Assembly: GCF_000002425.4 (NCBI RefSeq)
Contig: NC_037270.1
Span: 4,138,444 to 4,202,443, forward strand
Origin: Physcomitrium patens
Lineage: Eukaryota > Streptophyta > Bryopsida > Funariales > Funariaceae
Reading direction: 5' to 3'
DNA: 64,000 nt
Shown here: positions 12,501 to 24,100 of the stretch, in pieces
Layout: the number at the start of each line of letters is the position of its first letter
Position numbering within the stretch: the first letter of the stretch is position 1
Notes under the pieces: model-generated
The model's input: only the letters and a program-made list of their open reading frames with translations
Databases searched by the model: none
Told to the model about the DNA's origin: nothing
Position numbers and translations under genes: made by a program

Positions 12501-12940
12501 AACTCTCATACCATTAAAAGATAAAAAATAGATAATTAAAAAATAAATAAAGAATTAAAATTATAATGATTATTTTTTATTGCAAAAAGATTAAGAAGCC
12601 TTAAATCAAAATAGAGAACAAGAAATGTGTTGATAACAATGAAAAAGATCTCACTCTTACCTCTATATATACTATCTACTAAATAACTATGTAGCAATGT
12701 TATATAGGCCATATGACATGTGTTTAACTTGTATGGCACATGTCTAATTTATAGGACAATTTTTTAACATGTGAGCTACATGTCCAATTTTTTGGCCAAG
12801 TTGTCAATCTATCAATTACTTAGAAATTGTGTAAAGTCTATAAAACTTTTTAACAAAAAATCAAAAATTTAACCTATTTATACTTATTTCTAACTTATTC
12901 TATTTATCTAAATAAACATATTATTAAACATATCTATTAT
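9540..12940 (-). mobile_element. Very old Ty3/gypsy element (B-like), minus orientation, heavily decayed
   Basis: No long frame remains, but the base sequence still aligns by eye with the minus-strand gypsy copies later in the window. About 10,040-10,600 matches the reverse transcriptase region, including the stretch around the YLDD codons and the following 'ATTCAAAATG' segment. 12,170-12,230 matches the start of gag, and about 12,441-12,940 matches an LTR with the TATATATA box (rc) near 12,664. Stops and small indels are everywhere. It shows that this retrotransposon family entered the locus long ago. Both boundaries are uncertain by about 100 bases, and the 3' LTR expected near 9.5 kb was not found. 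Confidence 0.65.
12441..12940 (-). repeat. Degenerate LTR (5' LTR of the old gypsy element)
   Basis: It shares the order of landmarks with the better-preserved LTRs at 30,310-30,881 and 60,369-60,951: TATA box followed by the 30-base stem-loop (12,632-12,661), then the segments equivalent to the 'acatgtg...ccaagttg' part of the LTR. Arms of the stem-loop still pair at 10 of 11 inner positions if wobble pairs are counted. Confidence 0.55.
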
Positions 12941-14029
12941 AATACTATTATTAAACTTGGATGCTAAAAGATTTACGTACAAATCTCTTGTATGATCTAT
13001 TTTTATTAAAATTATACAAAAATAAAGTCTAATTATTTTAATCTAATATTTTAAATTATAGTATGTCTTATATTTAAATTTATTAGTAATAAGCTTTAAT
13101 ATTCCTTAAATATTATGAATTGAGATAGTTATTTTGTATTATAAAGTATTTATTTAAATTTTTAGAATCTAAATTAAGATATATTAAAATTAAATTCTAA
13201 AATAAATCTTAAAAGACCAAAAATCATATGTTAATAATAAAAATAATAAAAAATTCATATATTAATAATAATAAAAAAAATTCATAAATTTTTTTCATAA
13301 AATATTCATTACCCTTCTCTTAACCACCATCCTTTCTTAAAGCAATGAAATAGAAAATTGTACAAAAAAAAGAGGCATATTGTTAGCTAGTTGTATACTA
13401 CAAAATCACATGGAGTATAATAATATCAATAAAAGATGTAGCATTATCAATTCTTTATATATAATATCTTCTTAAGAATACTTTTTTCTCAAATTCAAAG
13501 ATAATTATATGATTACAATGAGTTTGGCTTTAACACAATTGAGATTTATTACACATTTTAAATTTTAAATTTGAAATAAAAAATGTGTAATCAATCTCAA
13601 AGTGAAAGGAACTCTTTGTCTTTCTATATCCTTCTATCTTCTTTGCTCTTACCTTAAGTTGTCTTGTAGAGCAATTGATTCTTATTTCCAAACACAAGCT
13701 TCTTTATTGGATCTGCACTAAAACATGATTATTCTAGTAAAATCATGTGGCTTAGTATATTATTAACTCTTTGCCAATACAACAAATAATGAACAAAATG
13801 TAACAAAAATAAAATAAAAATAAAATCAAAACTTGGAAGAAAAGAAAACAAACAAAACAAACAAAACAAAACGAAACAATACAAAACAGGGACTAACAAT
13901 TGCATAAGCATGTTTTTTCATATTCCAAGCTTTAATGACAAAGTAAAAAGATGCATCATTCTGGCATTTTTCATCCCTTGAAATCACAATAGCACACACA
14001 TACATACATTATATTGGATATATATATAT
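12941..14029. other. AT-rich intergenic DNA
   Basis: No supported gene. It contains A-rich low-complexity sequence near 13,800-13,880 (repeats of AAACA and AAATA type) and an AT run directly before the MITE-like element at 14,018-14,033. Confidence 0.5.
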
Positions 14030-14348
14030 ATATGAAAATGATAAAGCGACCCAAATTTTTACTAAAACAACCCACATGTTTAAACCATCATTCTACCCTT
14101 TCAACCATGTCTTTGTTCCCAGCTGCTTCTTTGTTCCCAACCATTGCCCATATTCCTAATGTTCTTAACCTCTTGCCTCCATTCCCGATGTTCATAGTCT
14201 CTTGCCTCTATTTCCAACTTCTATTTTTAGCAATGGTTGGAAACAAGGAATGGCTGAGAATAGGGATGGGAGCTACAAGGATACAATAATGGTTAATTTA
14301 GAGTGAATTTGCGTTAGTAAAAATTTGGGTTGCTTTACCATTTCCCAG
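14030..14348. mobile_element. Fold-back MITE-like element with about 28-bp terminal inverted repeats
   Basis: The left end (about 14,036-14,064) and the right end (about 14,313-14,342) are inverted copies of each other: AAATGRTAAAGCRACCCAAA followed by TTTTTACTAA, with only two mismatches. Inside, a second inverted pair (CTTTGTTCCCAACCATTGCC near 14,128 against its complement near 14,230) lets the whole 310-base unit fold on itself. Both ends abut TATATATA runs, so a TA-type target duplication is possible but cannot be resolved. The element encodes nothing convincing. It lies about 280 bases downstream of the LRR gene's stop codon. Family assignment would need other copies; I saw none in this window. 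Confidence 0.7.
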
Positions 14349-14625
14349 TATATATATATATACATATATTAATTTGTATGTATAATGGGCTTGTTTTGAG
14401 ATAGATATAGAACAAAACATAACAACTATGAGATATTATGATTTATCATGAAAAAATAAAAAATCAAGATGAATTTTTTGGTAAATGCAGAAGTAGGTCA
14501 CTGAAGCTATCGTACCTGGCTCCCTCATTCTGTGTCAGAGAAAAGGGCTGAATCATCCACGTCACCTCATACTGGGTAAGAATGACGTGGACACGGTGAA
14601 GGATCCGACGTTGCATAGGGGTGGC
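14349..14625. other. 3' flank of the LRR gene
   Basis: Short spacer between the MITE-like element and the LRR gene's stop codon; probably includes the 3' UTR. No clear poly(A) signal was picked out on the minus strand. Confidence 0.4.
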
Positions 14626-17346
14626 TCAAGAGTGGCCTCTCCAAGCGGACACTGCTTTCGGCGTTTCTTTAGGATGGAAGATGTAGCGACGAAGCCGAGG
14701 CGACACCACAATCATCAACGCCACGCCTCCGAAGCCCATGAGCAATCCTACGCATATCCCCGGCACTGAAAGTGTCCCCCCTATACTCCACACCGACCTC
14801 GATTCGCACTGCTTCTCAAGCGGCAACCCGCACAATCCTTCGTTCCCAGGCCTGAAACTCTCTTTCGTTGTGCGGGTACCAAAACCATTTTCCTGCGGGA
14901 TTTCTCCTGATAGATCGTTGCCTCCGAGGTAAAACTGCAAGGTGGCAGGCATCCTCGCTAGCATGACGGGAACCGGACCTGTCAAACGATTCGAGGACAA
15001 ATCCAGGGACTGCAGTTTCTTAAGGCTTCCCTCTTTATCCGGAATTGTTCCACTCAGGGCATTGTTAGAGAGGTTGAGTACCCACAGGTAGTCCATTTGT
15101 AGAATGTCATCAGGTATACGCCCTGTGAGGTTGTTAGCTCCCAAGTTCAGTATCGCAGTCCACACGAGCCCGTTACCATTGAAAGTATAAACCTTGCGCT
15201 GGTAAATGAATGAAAGATCTACTTTGAAGGGACTCAGACTCAGTGAAACTCTGTAATTCACCTCCGTCTTGGCATTGGTGTCGATTGGCTGCAAGGTTAC
15301 GTTGTCAATGAAGGCTCTCATATTGGTCAAGTTTCTCGAAATCTCTCCGGATAGTTTGTTGTTGGACAGATCCAGCATAGTTATATTCCTACTCTTCCAT
15401 ATCCAACCCGGAATCGCACCTTCGATCTCGTTCGACTCCAAGGTGAGCACTCTCATCTTCTCAAGGACCGTCGGCCTCGCTGGCACGGGAATTGATCCCG
15501 TCAGTTTGTTCCGGCTGAGGTCGAGAATGGTGAGGTTTTCGCAGTTGAAGAGCGCTTCAGGAAATGTTCCGATGAGGGCATTGTTTGCCGCTGTCAAAAC
15601 TTCGAGAAACGGAAGTTTTGTGAAGTTAAGACTCCCAATTTGTCCAGAAAGGCGGTTCTTTGACAACAGAATGCGAGTCAAGTTTGTGCAACTACTAAGC
15701 GTCGCCGGGATCCCATCCTCGAGTTGGTTGTCGTTTAGGTGCAGGTCTTTTAGCATGGAGCACCGGCCAAGGCTTGCGGGTATGGCTCCAGTGAGACTGT
15801 TGTTGGCTAACCACAACCTCTGTAATGCTCGCAAGTTCCCCAACTCGGCTGGGATGGCTCCGCTGAGCCGATTGCTCTGTAGAAGCAATGTGGTGAGATT
15901 GACGCATTGAGAGAGCGAAGCAGGGATGTTGCCAGTAAGGTTGTTGTCATTGAGAGCAAGCACCAGCATTGAATGGATGTTGCACAAAGTAGGGATTTTA
16001 CCGCTGACGCTTGTACTGGTAACGACCAGACTGTCAAGAGTCATGTTGCCGAATTCAACGGGTATGGACCCGTTGATGCGCTCATTGCTTTCGATTATAA
16101 CTGAGCCTAATCTTGTGCAGTTTGCAAGTGAGGCAGGGATGGGCCCTTCTAAGGAATTGTTGCTTAAGTAAAGCAGCCGAAAATTTTGCAAACCACCTAG
16201 ATTGGTGGGTATAACCCCAGTCATGAAATTGTCTTGGAATTGCAGGCTTTCCAACTGGGGACATTTGCTGAACGCCGGTGAGATAGTCCCTGTCAGATTA
16301 TTTGCCCCAAACACCACATTTTTGAGAGCAGTGCAGTTAGTGGCAGTGAGCGCAGCAGGTATCTCTCCAGAGAACTGGTTGTGGTCCACTTCGTAATTCT
16401 CGATAAAATTCCACTGTTGCCCTGGGAATGGCGGAAGACTTCCCCTGAACTCATTGTAAGCGAGATAGATCAAACGTATCTTGCTGCAATTGCCAAGCAT
16501 CCCGATTTCCCCCGAGAACCTGTTAAAGCGAAGCATAATTATGCTAAGCTCTTCCAAACGCCCGAACGACTCCGGTAAGGTGCCGTTCATATCATTGGCC
16601 TCAAAATCGAGGTTGTATAATCGACTGCAGTTTCCAAGCGACCTTGGCAACGGCCCTTTAAGGTCGTTCGTTCTTCCCACGAGCTCTCGCAAATTGGGGC
16701 AATTGCCAAGGCTCTCCGGAAGAGAGCCATTGATCTTCTTGTTCTCTGCAAAATTCAGTACTTCAAGGTGCTGAAGTTTCCCCAGCTCCGCAGGAAGTTC
16801 TCCGCTGAGCTGATTCCAAGCTACGTTCAGAGTTTTCAGATTCGTGCAGTTCCCCAGAGCTGGAGGAATGGAGCCTGTCAAGGAGTTGTTTTTAAGCACT
16901 AGATGCTCGAGGGCCGACAGCTTTCCAAATACAGACGGAAGATTACCTTGCAGGAGTGTGTCTTGAAGTGTGAGGTTTTGCAGAAAGGTAAGATTTGCCA
17001 AAGCCGAGCTCAAAGTCCCATTCAACACAATTCCGGTGATGTTCAGAGCAAGGACTCGTCTGGGAATGTCAGCATTGCATGTCACCCCCGCCCACTGGCA
17101 GTAGTCGGCGTTCATACTGCTATTGCCCCAGCTGTTCAGCGTATCATTTTTGAACTCCCCAAGAGCCTCAAGTTTGAATTGCAGCAATACTCTTTCGTCT
17201 GCTGTACTCTCCGACGTTTCCTGCAGCAATGATCGGCCATGCTTTCCTCCCTCGGTTCTTGCACTTAGAGTTGGCAGGAAAAAGAACATGTATGTCACAA
17301 GCAGGCGCCAACACACCATGTGCAGTCCCATTGGTTCCTGGAACAT
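14626..17346 (-). CDS. Leucine-rich-repeat receptor-like protein (RLP) with island domain, no kinase
   Basis: An uninterrupted ORF of 906 residues. The ATG is fixed by an in-frame TAG 12 codons upstream. Residues 1-29 form a signal peptide with a hydrophobic core (VTYMFFFLPTLSA). Residues 50-90 are an N-terminal LRR cap ending in CQWAGVTC. About 28-30 plant-type extracellular LRRs follow (LxxLxLxxNxLxGxIPxxLGN), with many Asn-glycosylation sites. A non-LRR island at about 675-735 (AFIDNVTLQP through VDLSFIYQRKVYTFNG) precedes four last repeats, the arrangement known from PSKR, PSY1R and many RLPs. The C-terminal cap CGLPLEKQC leads to a membrane segment at about 860-881 and a 25-residue basic tail. 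There is no kinase, so signalling would need a partner receptor kinase, as for known RLPs (SOBIR1/BAK1 type; inference). Ligand unknown. Plasma membrane. The gene is intact and has no intron. The neighbour to the left is a MITE-like element. Confidence 0.93.
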   Translation of the reverse strand: MFQEPMGLHMVCWRLLVTYMFFFLPTLSARTEGGKHGRSLLQETSESTADERVLLQFKLEALGEFKNDTLNSWGNSSMNADYCQWAGVTCNADIPRRVLALNITGIVLNGTLSSALANLTFLQNLTLQDTLLQGNLPSVFGKLSALEHLVLKNNSLTGSIPPALGNCTNLKTLNVAWNQLSGELPAELGKLQHLEVLNFAENKKINGSLPESLGNCPNLRELVGRTNDLKGPLPRSLGNCSRLYNLDFEANDMNGTLPESFGRLEELSIIMLRFNRFSGEIGMLGNCSKIRLIYLAYNEFRGSLPPFPGQQWNFIENYEVDHNQFSGEIPAALTATNCTALKNVVFGANNLTGTISPAFSKCPQLESLQFQDNFMTGVIPTNLGGLQNFRLLYLSNNSLEGPIPASLANCTRLGSVIIESNERINGSIPVEFGNMTLDSLVVTSTSVSGKIPTLCNIHSMLVLALNDNNLTGNIPASLSQCVNLTTLLLQSNRLSGAIPAELGNLRALQRLWLANNSLTGAIPASLGRCSMLKDLHLNDNQLEDGIPATLSSCTNLTRILLSKNRLSGQIGSLNFTKLPFLEVLTAANNALIGTFPEALFNCENLTILDLSRNKLTGSIPVPARPTVLEKMRVLTLESNEIEGAIPGWIWKSRNITMLDLSNNKLSGEISRNLTNMRAFIDNVTLQPIDTNAKTEVNYRVSLSLSPFKVDLSFIYQRKVYTFNGNGLVWTAILNLGANNLTGRIPDDILQMDYLWVLNLSNNALSGTIPDKEGSLKKLQSLDLSSNRLTGPVPVMLARMPATLQFYLGGNDLSGEIPQENGFGTRTTKESFRPGNEGLCGLPLEKQCESRSVWSIGGTLSVPGICVGLLMGFGGVALMIVVSPRLRRYIFHPKETPKAVSAWRGHS

Positions 17347-17948
17347 TTGAGAAGCGAATCGTCGAGTGAAGCAATTCTACTTGGCCTATCAAAATTGTGC
17401 CAAGTTTCTAACCCCAACCAGCACAACCCAAGGAGCCACAACTGACACAACCCAAACAAACTAACCAGGGCTGCGATGATTGTCGGTTACATACATGCAA
17501 AGTAGATTGAGGGTCACGAAACTAGAGCTCCAAATTTTCTAGGTTAATGAACTAATCGGCGTATCTTTTCTTCATTCAACAGAACAATATATTTAGTTTC
17601 GAAGGCCACAGCTGCTAGCCCTGGATTTGGTTTCTATTCTCGAGCGCACAACTCTACAGCAACACCCTCACACCCCTCACAGAACTTACACTCGACATAA
17701 CTGGATAATAAGGCGAAGTGCGGAGCTTTAGCACAATAACACTGCGTGATAGCAACAGAAAGAAAGATCCAGTTTCAGAATTGCATTCACTACACCAATA
17801 ACTCATCACCTCGCGATGGCATTTTTGGAAGAATTGAACACGAGGACTTCTTTGGTTACAGGATGTAAGGCTTGTTCATGATTAATTGAGGTGCAATTAA
17901 GAGCCCTTGTTGACGCAGCATGCCTTTTGTCTGTCTTGTCAGATAGTC
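17347..17948. promoter_or_regulatory. Probable promoter and 5' leader region of the LRR gene
   Basis: GC-balanced 600-base region upstream of the minus-strand LRR gene. No clear TATA box or other defined element was picked out; the call rests on position only. A 64-codon minus frame (17,806-18,000) overlaps it without recognisable features. Confidence 0.3.
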
Positions 17949-18170
17949 TCAGCCCACATATGCCCGACCGGAGAACTGTTCTACCCCAATAATTTCCCAT
18001 CCACCGTCAGATTTAATTTCTTCTGGATTGTATTTCAACGATTCCCTTCCCTTATTGCAGATTGGTGGATTCCCCTGCCGGTCAGCGACAAACTTGCCAG
18101 TACCATCAAAGTCAAATCGAGGAACGCGTACCCCTGGATGCTCAAGCCAAACTGTATTGGTCCGATTCAG
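17949..18170 (-). CDS. Probable exon of an unrecognised gene
   Basis: The minus strand is open for 73 codons from 18,170 to a TGA at 17,949-17,951. It begins directly after CTGATTTCAG, a strong 3' splice site, with a stop two codons upstream in the same frame, as expected for an internal or last exon. The composition is that of a folded soluble protein, for example WLEHPGVRVPRFDFDGTGKF at about residues 8-27 and GGWEIIGVEQFSGRAYVG at the end. It contains no ATG near its start, so it is easily missed by ATG-based calling. I do not recognise the family. The matching upstream exon should lie above 18,250 on the minus strand, but I could not fix it. It may also be a pseudogene fragment. Confidence 0.4.
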   Translation of the reverse strand: MNRTNTVWLEHPGVRVPRFDFDGTGKFVADRQGNPPICNKGRESLKYNPEEIKSDGGWEIIGVEQFSGRAYVG

Positions 18171-19000
18171 CTGAAATCAGAGGAAATCATGCAGAAATCC
18201 TTTTTTAGAGCCTTCCAACTCTCCCGATTTGGCATGGTGTATTGAGAAACTTCTCAGCCTCCACCTACACGACAACGCATACTTTTACACCGTTTCTTTC
18301 AAATGAAAGCATGATTTTCAGTGAAACAGAATGTTGAAGTGTTTCGAACGGTGTTAGTGGTCATGTGAAACAAACTCGTATTGTGCTCACAGTTTTTTAC
18401 TGAAGCGTATGAAACTATTATCGCTATTGCTGGTAGAACGGACGTGTCTACGATGTACCGCTTGCAATACTGCACCTCGATAAGATAAGGATAGTGATGC
18501 AGAAGTGCCACAAGTTGACTGAAAGTAATGTTTCTTTTTTCTGAAGTCGACGCACAATTATCCAGCTGTATTTTGAACAACGACTGCTTCAGGGCATAGA
18601 TTTCTGATGATACCCACTTCTAAATCCAAAAACATTGTCCATTCATCCCTCCCATTCTTGTGCCCCGACAAAATGAGGATATTGTTGATTCAGTAGGCGT
18701 GAGATGAAAACAAATGCTATTGATAGAAAGTTTATGCCTTTGGTGGTAATTTTGCACGAGTGTCCGAAGCCCACAATAGCTGTAGTGGCAGAATATGTTG
18801 TCAGATTTTTTGTCGAACAGCTGAAAAAGCAGACCAGCTTTTTTAAACACCTTAGCAGCTCACCGATTTGCAGAGCAGATCTAATGAAGACCAGGACACA
18901 TGAAAAATGTGACCTAGAATACATTCATTCTTACATTGTTGCCAACATCAGCTCCTGGATGAGGCTTATCATGTAATTTAGGACTATGCATGTGTCATAT
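18171..19000. other. GC-balanced region without a confirmed gene
   Basis: Overlapping short frames occur on both strands (plus 18,704-18,976; minus 18,620-18,924). None has a recognisable motif, and the strands compete. Part of it may be intron or exon of the gene whose exon lies at 17,949-18,170. The gene island ends near 18,980. Confidence 0.4.
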
Positions 19001-20630
19001 ATACTCACACACATCTTATTTATTTGAAAAATCAAATTGGTTCGTACAATTCTAATTTTTATTAAGAACTGGGTGTTTTATATTATTAAACCTTTTTTTT
19101 ACTAGAATGTGTTATAATACTTACATGGAAGAAAGTCTATTACATTATCTTTCTTGATTCTTGATTTTTACAGAGTTAGTTATAACATTGCAGAATTTCA
19201 AAAATGATATTATAAAAAAATATTTGTAAACTTATCTAAACACACTTTAGCCATTTGTAAATGTTTTTCAAAGATATTAGATTAAAAAAATGTCTAAAAG
19301 ACTGCACTTATCTATCTAAATCTTCAACATCCATCAGTTTAGGTTTTGTACCTAAAGTACTTTGTGATGTTTGATAATTATTTTACAAAAATAATAAATA
19401 TTGATTTTAAAATCTAATATAGTAAAAATAAACTATTTTGAAATGATGATGTATAAAAAATTAACAAAATAATTAAAAAGAAATTGACGAGGTTATTTCT
19501 TCTCACAAATATATTCTTCGATTTGTGGTTAATATATTTCTTTGAAAAATGTTCAATATTATGTTAAGACTTTCAAAAATATAAACACAAATATTCTTAC
19601 TAAACCTAAGTTTGATAAAGTTTAAGATATTTTCAACAATATTATATAAAAGATGTATACAATGTATTATTGTTTACAATTTTTATAATATATATTGGAA
19701 GATTTGAGTAAATCAAAATTAAAAAGGAAAGTTTTATCATGGATGTATTATACAACCATTTGTTAAAGCAATTTGTAATCCCTCCTTTTTGGCACAACCT
19801 TAAAGTACTAAAAGAATGTGCTTTGATAAATGAATATTCTTAGAATATGGCCATTGGTGGCACCAATGCTTGTGCAATTGGGTAGCCACACTATCTTCTT
19901 CTTCCATCCAAAAATTCCCTACCAAGGCCCATTTGAGGTTGGAGGTGGAGACGCCACACCTAATGAAGGTATTTAGCCACCAACTTGTTATGAAAATGTC
20001 TTGGTGACACCAGTCCCATTCTTACATAGAGATGAGTTAGTAGTTTGTGTGGATCCACCATATAGGACTAAGCTTGGCAGTAATTGACTATCTAGTAAGA
20101 TTCTCATCAATTGTTAGACTTGAGGCTATGTAGTTGCCTCTTATATGATCTTTAGGAACTTATTCTCAGTCCCACTATTTTTTTATTTTTGGCATTATAT
20201 CTTTGTTTGTGGCATTATATTTTTATTTGTGGTATCATTATTTTTTATTTTTGGCATTATATTGAGCAACACAAATACATAATGCCTTAAATAATAAAAT
20301 AATAATATATTATAACAAGTTGATTTGAGTATGATAAGTAAGAGGTTTTTAGCAGAGAAGATGTGTTCAGAGAAGATAGTCTATAGGTATTGCTTGCTCA
20401 ATCAATCATTACCATCTGATGGAATTTGTTGTTTTTCTACATAAATGAGTTAATGTTTCAAGCATCAACTTTGGAAAGCTATTAGAGTAGGATATAGATG
20501 TTTTGTTCCTCTCTTCTCTTAGTAGTAGATGTAGCCTCTAATATGAACTTCAACATTCATTTTTGCAATTGTGTCCTAATAGGATCTTTCATCAAATTAT
20601 TATCTAAAGCATTCGAAGCATGTATCAAGG
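19001..20630. other. AT-rich intergenic DNA, probable repeat remnants
   Basis: No supported gene. 19,850-20,120 is less AT-rich and may be the relic of a coding or repeat sequence, but no frame is open. Near 20,180-20,265 a unit of about 25 bases ending in GGCATTATAT is repeated in tandem about four times. Confidence 0.45.
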
Positions 20631-21183
20631 TGTCATGGACACATATATTTATTCTAATATTTACTTATATAATTAAGTAAAAATAGATAAAAATAGATTT
20701 ATTTCATAATATTTTTTAGCAAAGCTTCTTAAAAGCTTCATAGATATTGCTTTGACTTCATATATATATATTTTTAGTTGATTGATATGTTAGAAACTTG
20801 ATCAACAAGTTAATCATATGTTAATAGTTTGGAGAACAAGCTAACTATGTGGCAGACATATAGAAAACTTGCCTTATAAATTAAGATACTTCTCTTGCAA
20901 AGTCAATACGTTTTCGAGGTCCTATAGGATATTGCCACATAGCTACTTATTAAGAGTATATGCGGAGGCAAGAATGAGATCTTTTTTATTCTTGTCAATG
21001 CCTTTTTAGTTCTTACTCTTATTTCAAGACTTTCTAGACTTCTTGTCTTTAGCAATAGCCATTCTAATATAATATTATATCATCTTTGAGTGATTTTTTA
21101 GTTTTTTCGAGTAACACAAGAGTGTACTAACATTTTAGTTATTTGAGATTCAAGTCTTTCACAATTTGATAAGAGTCCTAACT
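20631..21183 (+). repeat. 5' LTR of gypsy element B1
   Basis: It starts TGTCATGGAC and ends near CCTAACT, 553 bases. It aligns along its length with the inverted LTR at 30,310-30,881. The 30-base stem-loop equivalent lies at 20,967-20,996. The TATA box is disrupted here (AGTATATGCGG). Many substitutions and short indels indicate an old copy. Confidence 0.75.
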
Positions 21184-24100
21184 CATTGTTCTTATCTTGT
21201 TTTAGACGTAAGAGAATTATCTTCCATTGTTGTATTTTGAAGGTTGCAGATTATCCATCTTTGAATAAATAATTTGATTTTCTAATATTATTTTTTTTCT
21301 TAAAAAAAGCACATTACTTTTCTTTGTAGAAATTTTTATTTGACATTAGAAGTTGTAAATTATCCTCTTTTAATTTGACTTGTAGATTTATTAAGTTGTT
21401 TAAAATAAAAAAAATTATGGATGCTATTGAAAGAAGTAAGAATAGATTTACAACTATTGCAGATCTTTACTTACTTCTCAATATTTTTAGGATGGAAATT
21501 TCATGCATCTTACGCCTATGGAAGAAGTTCAAAGTCTGTATTAAGAAGTAGTCTAATCGAAAGAAGCGAGTAGATTGATTTCTAAACAATTTCAAGAACT
21601 TTTTCTTCTATAAGTATAATGGGGATAAGGATTAATATGCTTGAGAATTTTGATGGAACAAGATCAAAATTTTGAAGATTTTTGTAGAAGTCAAGCTTCA
21701 TCTAAGATTGCATTCTTTCCAATACCCTAATAAATTTATTCAAGTTGGATTTATAAGTGCATCAAGATTATAAGCTAAAATAAACATCCACTAATTGGAA
21801 TTTTATTCTAACTGACAATAAGTGAATTAACTATGTGAATTTAAAAATAAAGCTATTATTTAAATTCTAATCCAATTATTAGTTGTTCTTCTTAAAACAC
21901 CAAGTTATTAATCAAATTTCCTAACATTATTCACATTCAAAATGATAATTCACTCTTTAAACTTCATGCAAAACAATTCTTTCTTTTATTTCTAATAGAT
22001 ACTTTAGTTTTAATTTTTAATTTTTATTTTATCTTTATTATTTTTATTTATTTCTTTACTTTTAGATTAATTTTATTATTTTTTTTATTATTATTTTTTT
22101 AAAATATATATTATTAATTCTTAAATAACTGATGGTAAAATTAATTAGTTAAGTTATTATCCTTAATCCATAGTAAAGTTTTAATCTTTAGTAAAAATTA
22201 AAAGTAAAAATAAAAGTAAAATTAAAAAACTAAGGTAAAAGTTAAAAGTTAAATTAAAGATTAAGTTAAAGTTAAAGTAATTTAAAATTTAAAAGTTGAC
22301 ATATAGAAGTTACGAGTTACTAACAAAAATAAAAGTAAAAATGAGACTTAAGAGGGAAAAAAACGAAGGTACCTTAATAATGCCCAAGAATTGAGGCATC
22401 AATCTCCTTTTCCTTCAAAAATTGCCAAAAATCGTGATGAACTCCAAATTGAATGATTTTTTCTTTTTTCCAAATTTAACTTAAAGATGCTCTTGTTACA
22501 ACAATTTTCAATTCAATTTAGTATGTGAGCCACGAGAAATGCTCCTCCAATGTTGAGTGACTAAGATTTCCATGGCAGACAACCTCCCTCTACTTGGAAA
22601 TTCATTTAAAAATTAATTCGTCCTTAAATTTGAAAAAAACTATGCCACTAGAAGCTCAGCTTAGAGATGCACTTACTCTATAAAATTTCATAGTAACTCA
22701 ATTTAGAGGCACTGAGAAATACCTTATCAAAGTTGGATGATCTAAACTACCAAGCAACCAACCCCCCTCGCATTTACAAATTCACCAAAATTTTGTCCTT
22801 ACTTTGAATCAAGCAAACAATACTTTTTTAAAAAGCTAACTTCAAAAGCTACAACTATAAAAAATTTCACATTGAGATTATATAATCTGAATGACTGATT
22901 GAGGAAAATCCGAGGCTCTTAAAACCCTTGGTATATTTGGGAGGCCGAGGGAGCTATCTACCACAATGAAGTATGGTTTAAAACCTAATGACCATCATTC
23001 ACTATTCAAAATCTATGCACACACAGTCACAAGGTTCACAATGAAAGTTAAAAATCAAAATGAAATTAAGATTAAGGTTAACCAAATTAACCAAATTAAA
23101 AATTGGCATAGCTTTGTATTTAACCAAAAGAAGAGAGAGAGAGGGCTTGGAAAACCAAGCCACTCCTATACAACTAAGTGGTGGCTTTTGGAAGAGTAGC
23201 CACATCTCCACCCTTGATTTCTAAGATTCCTAATGTAGATCTACAGCCTTCATTCATCCGAGAGCTAATTTCATGATCAAGGCTAATGGCTCTTGTAAGT
23301 AGAAAAAAAACACTTTTTGGTAAATCCAACTTCACCATTGTGTTTAAAACATCTTTTTATTCTAAGATTGACTATTCACATGCCTCAATCTATGTTCATT
23401 TGCAACTTTTATGAGGATTTTTTTACTTATAAGGATTTTGATAATTTTTGTAAAATTCTTCAAAAAATGAGAATTTCATTGCTCTACTTGTACTTTGAAG
23501 GAAAGGGTGCCAAACTTGTTTTTATCACTCCACATGGTACATCCGATGCCTCCATTGCATTTGAAAGGCTTTCATGAATTAGAAGAACCATTTTGCCGCT
23601 TGGATTTGTTGAATTTGAAAAAAAATCTTCAAAACCACCATAATTAAACCTCACTAGATTTTCTTTTTCCTTTTTGAAACCAAGACTACTTCATTTTTAA
23701 TTCCTTTATTATTAGCTAACTAAAAAAATATAGTCTTTATAGTATTTTTCTTACTAAATTCTATTCTAGATTACATCTCTGCTACTAGCAATCTATTTTC
23801 TATTTTTTCCTAAAATTCTAATATTAATTCATAATTTTTTTGTTTTAAGCACAATAAAAGTATTTTTTATACTAAATATCAAAGTGAGTCAATTCAATGG
23901 CTCACACACTTCTATCTGGAAATGCTCCCTATTGATTTATACCTTTGATGGAAAAAGATTCACGACTCTTTCATGATTTGAATTGATTCTTAGAAGTATG
24001 CTACAGCCGCATTTGAAGAAAGTGATCGAGAAAGGATAGCAAAGACCAAGTTCTTATCTTTACAACAAAGATTGCAATGAGTTAGCATACATGCTACTAA

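Noticed and set aside
14014..14289. 91-codon plus-strand frame with hydrophobic stretches
   Set aside because: It lies inside the fold-back MITE-like element and starts in an AT run; no protein features.
15269..15910. 213-codon plus-strand frame
   Set aside because: It lies antisense within the LRR gene; the repeated LRR codons leave the opposite strand open. Its sequence is a shadow of the repeats.
18620..18976. Opposed short frames on both strands near the end of the gene island
   Set aside because: Neither has recognisable motifs or splice sites that would favour one over the other.
22140..22300. CRISPR-like or satellite array
   Set aside because: The AAAGTTAAAAG-type units are short, irregular and without spacers, and they recur at the same place in the other C copies, so they are part of that element.
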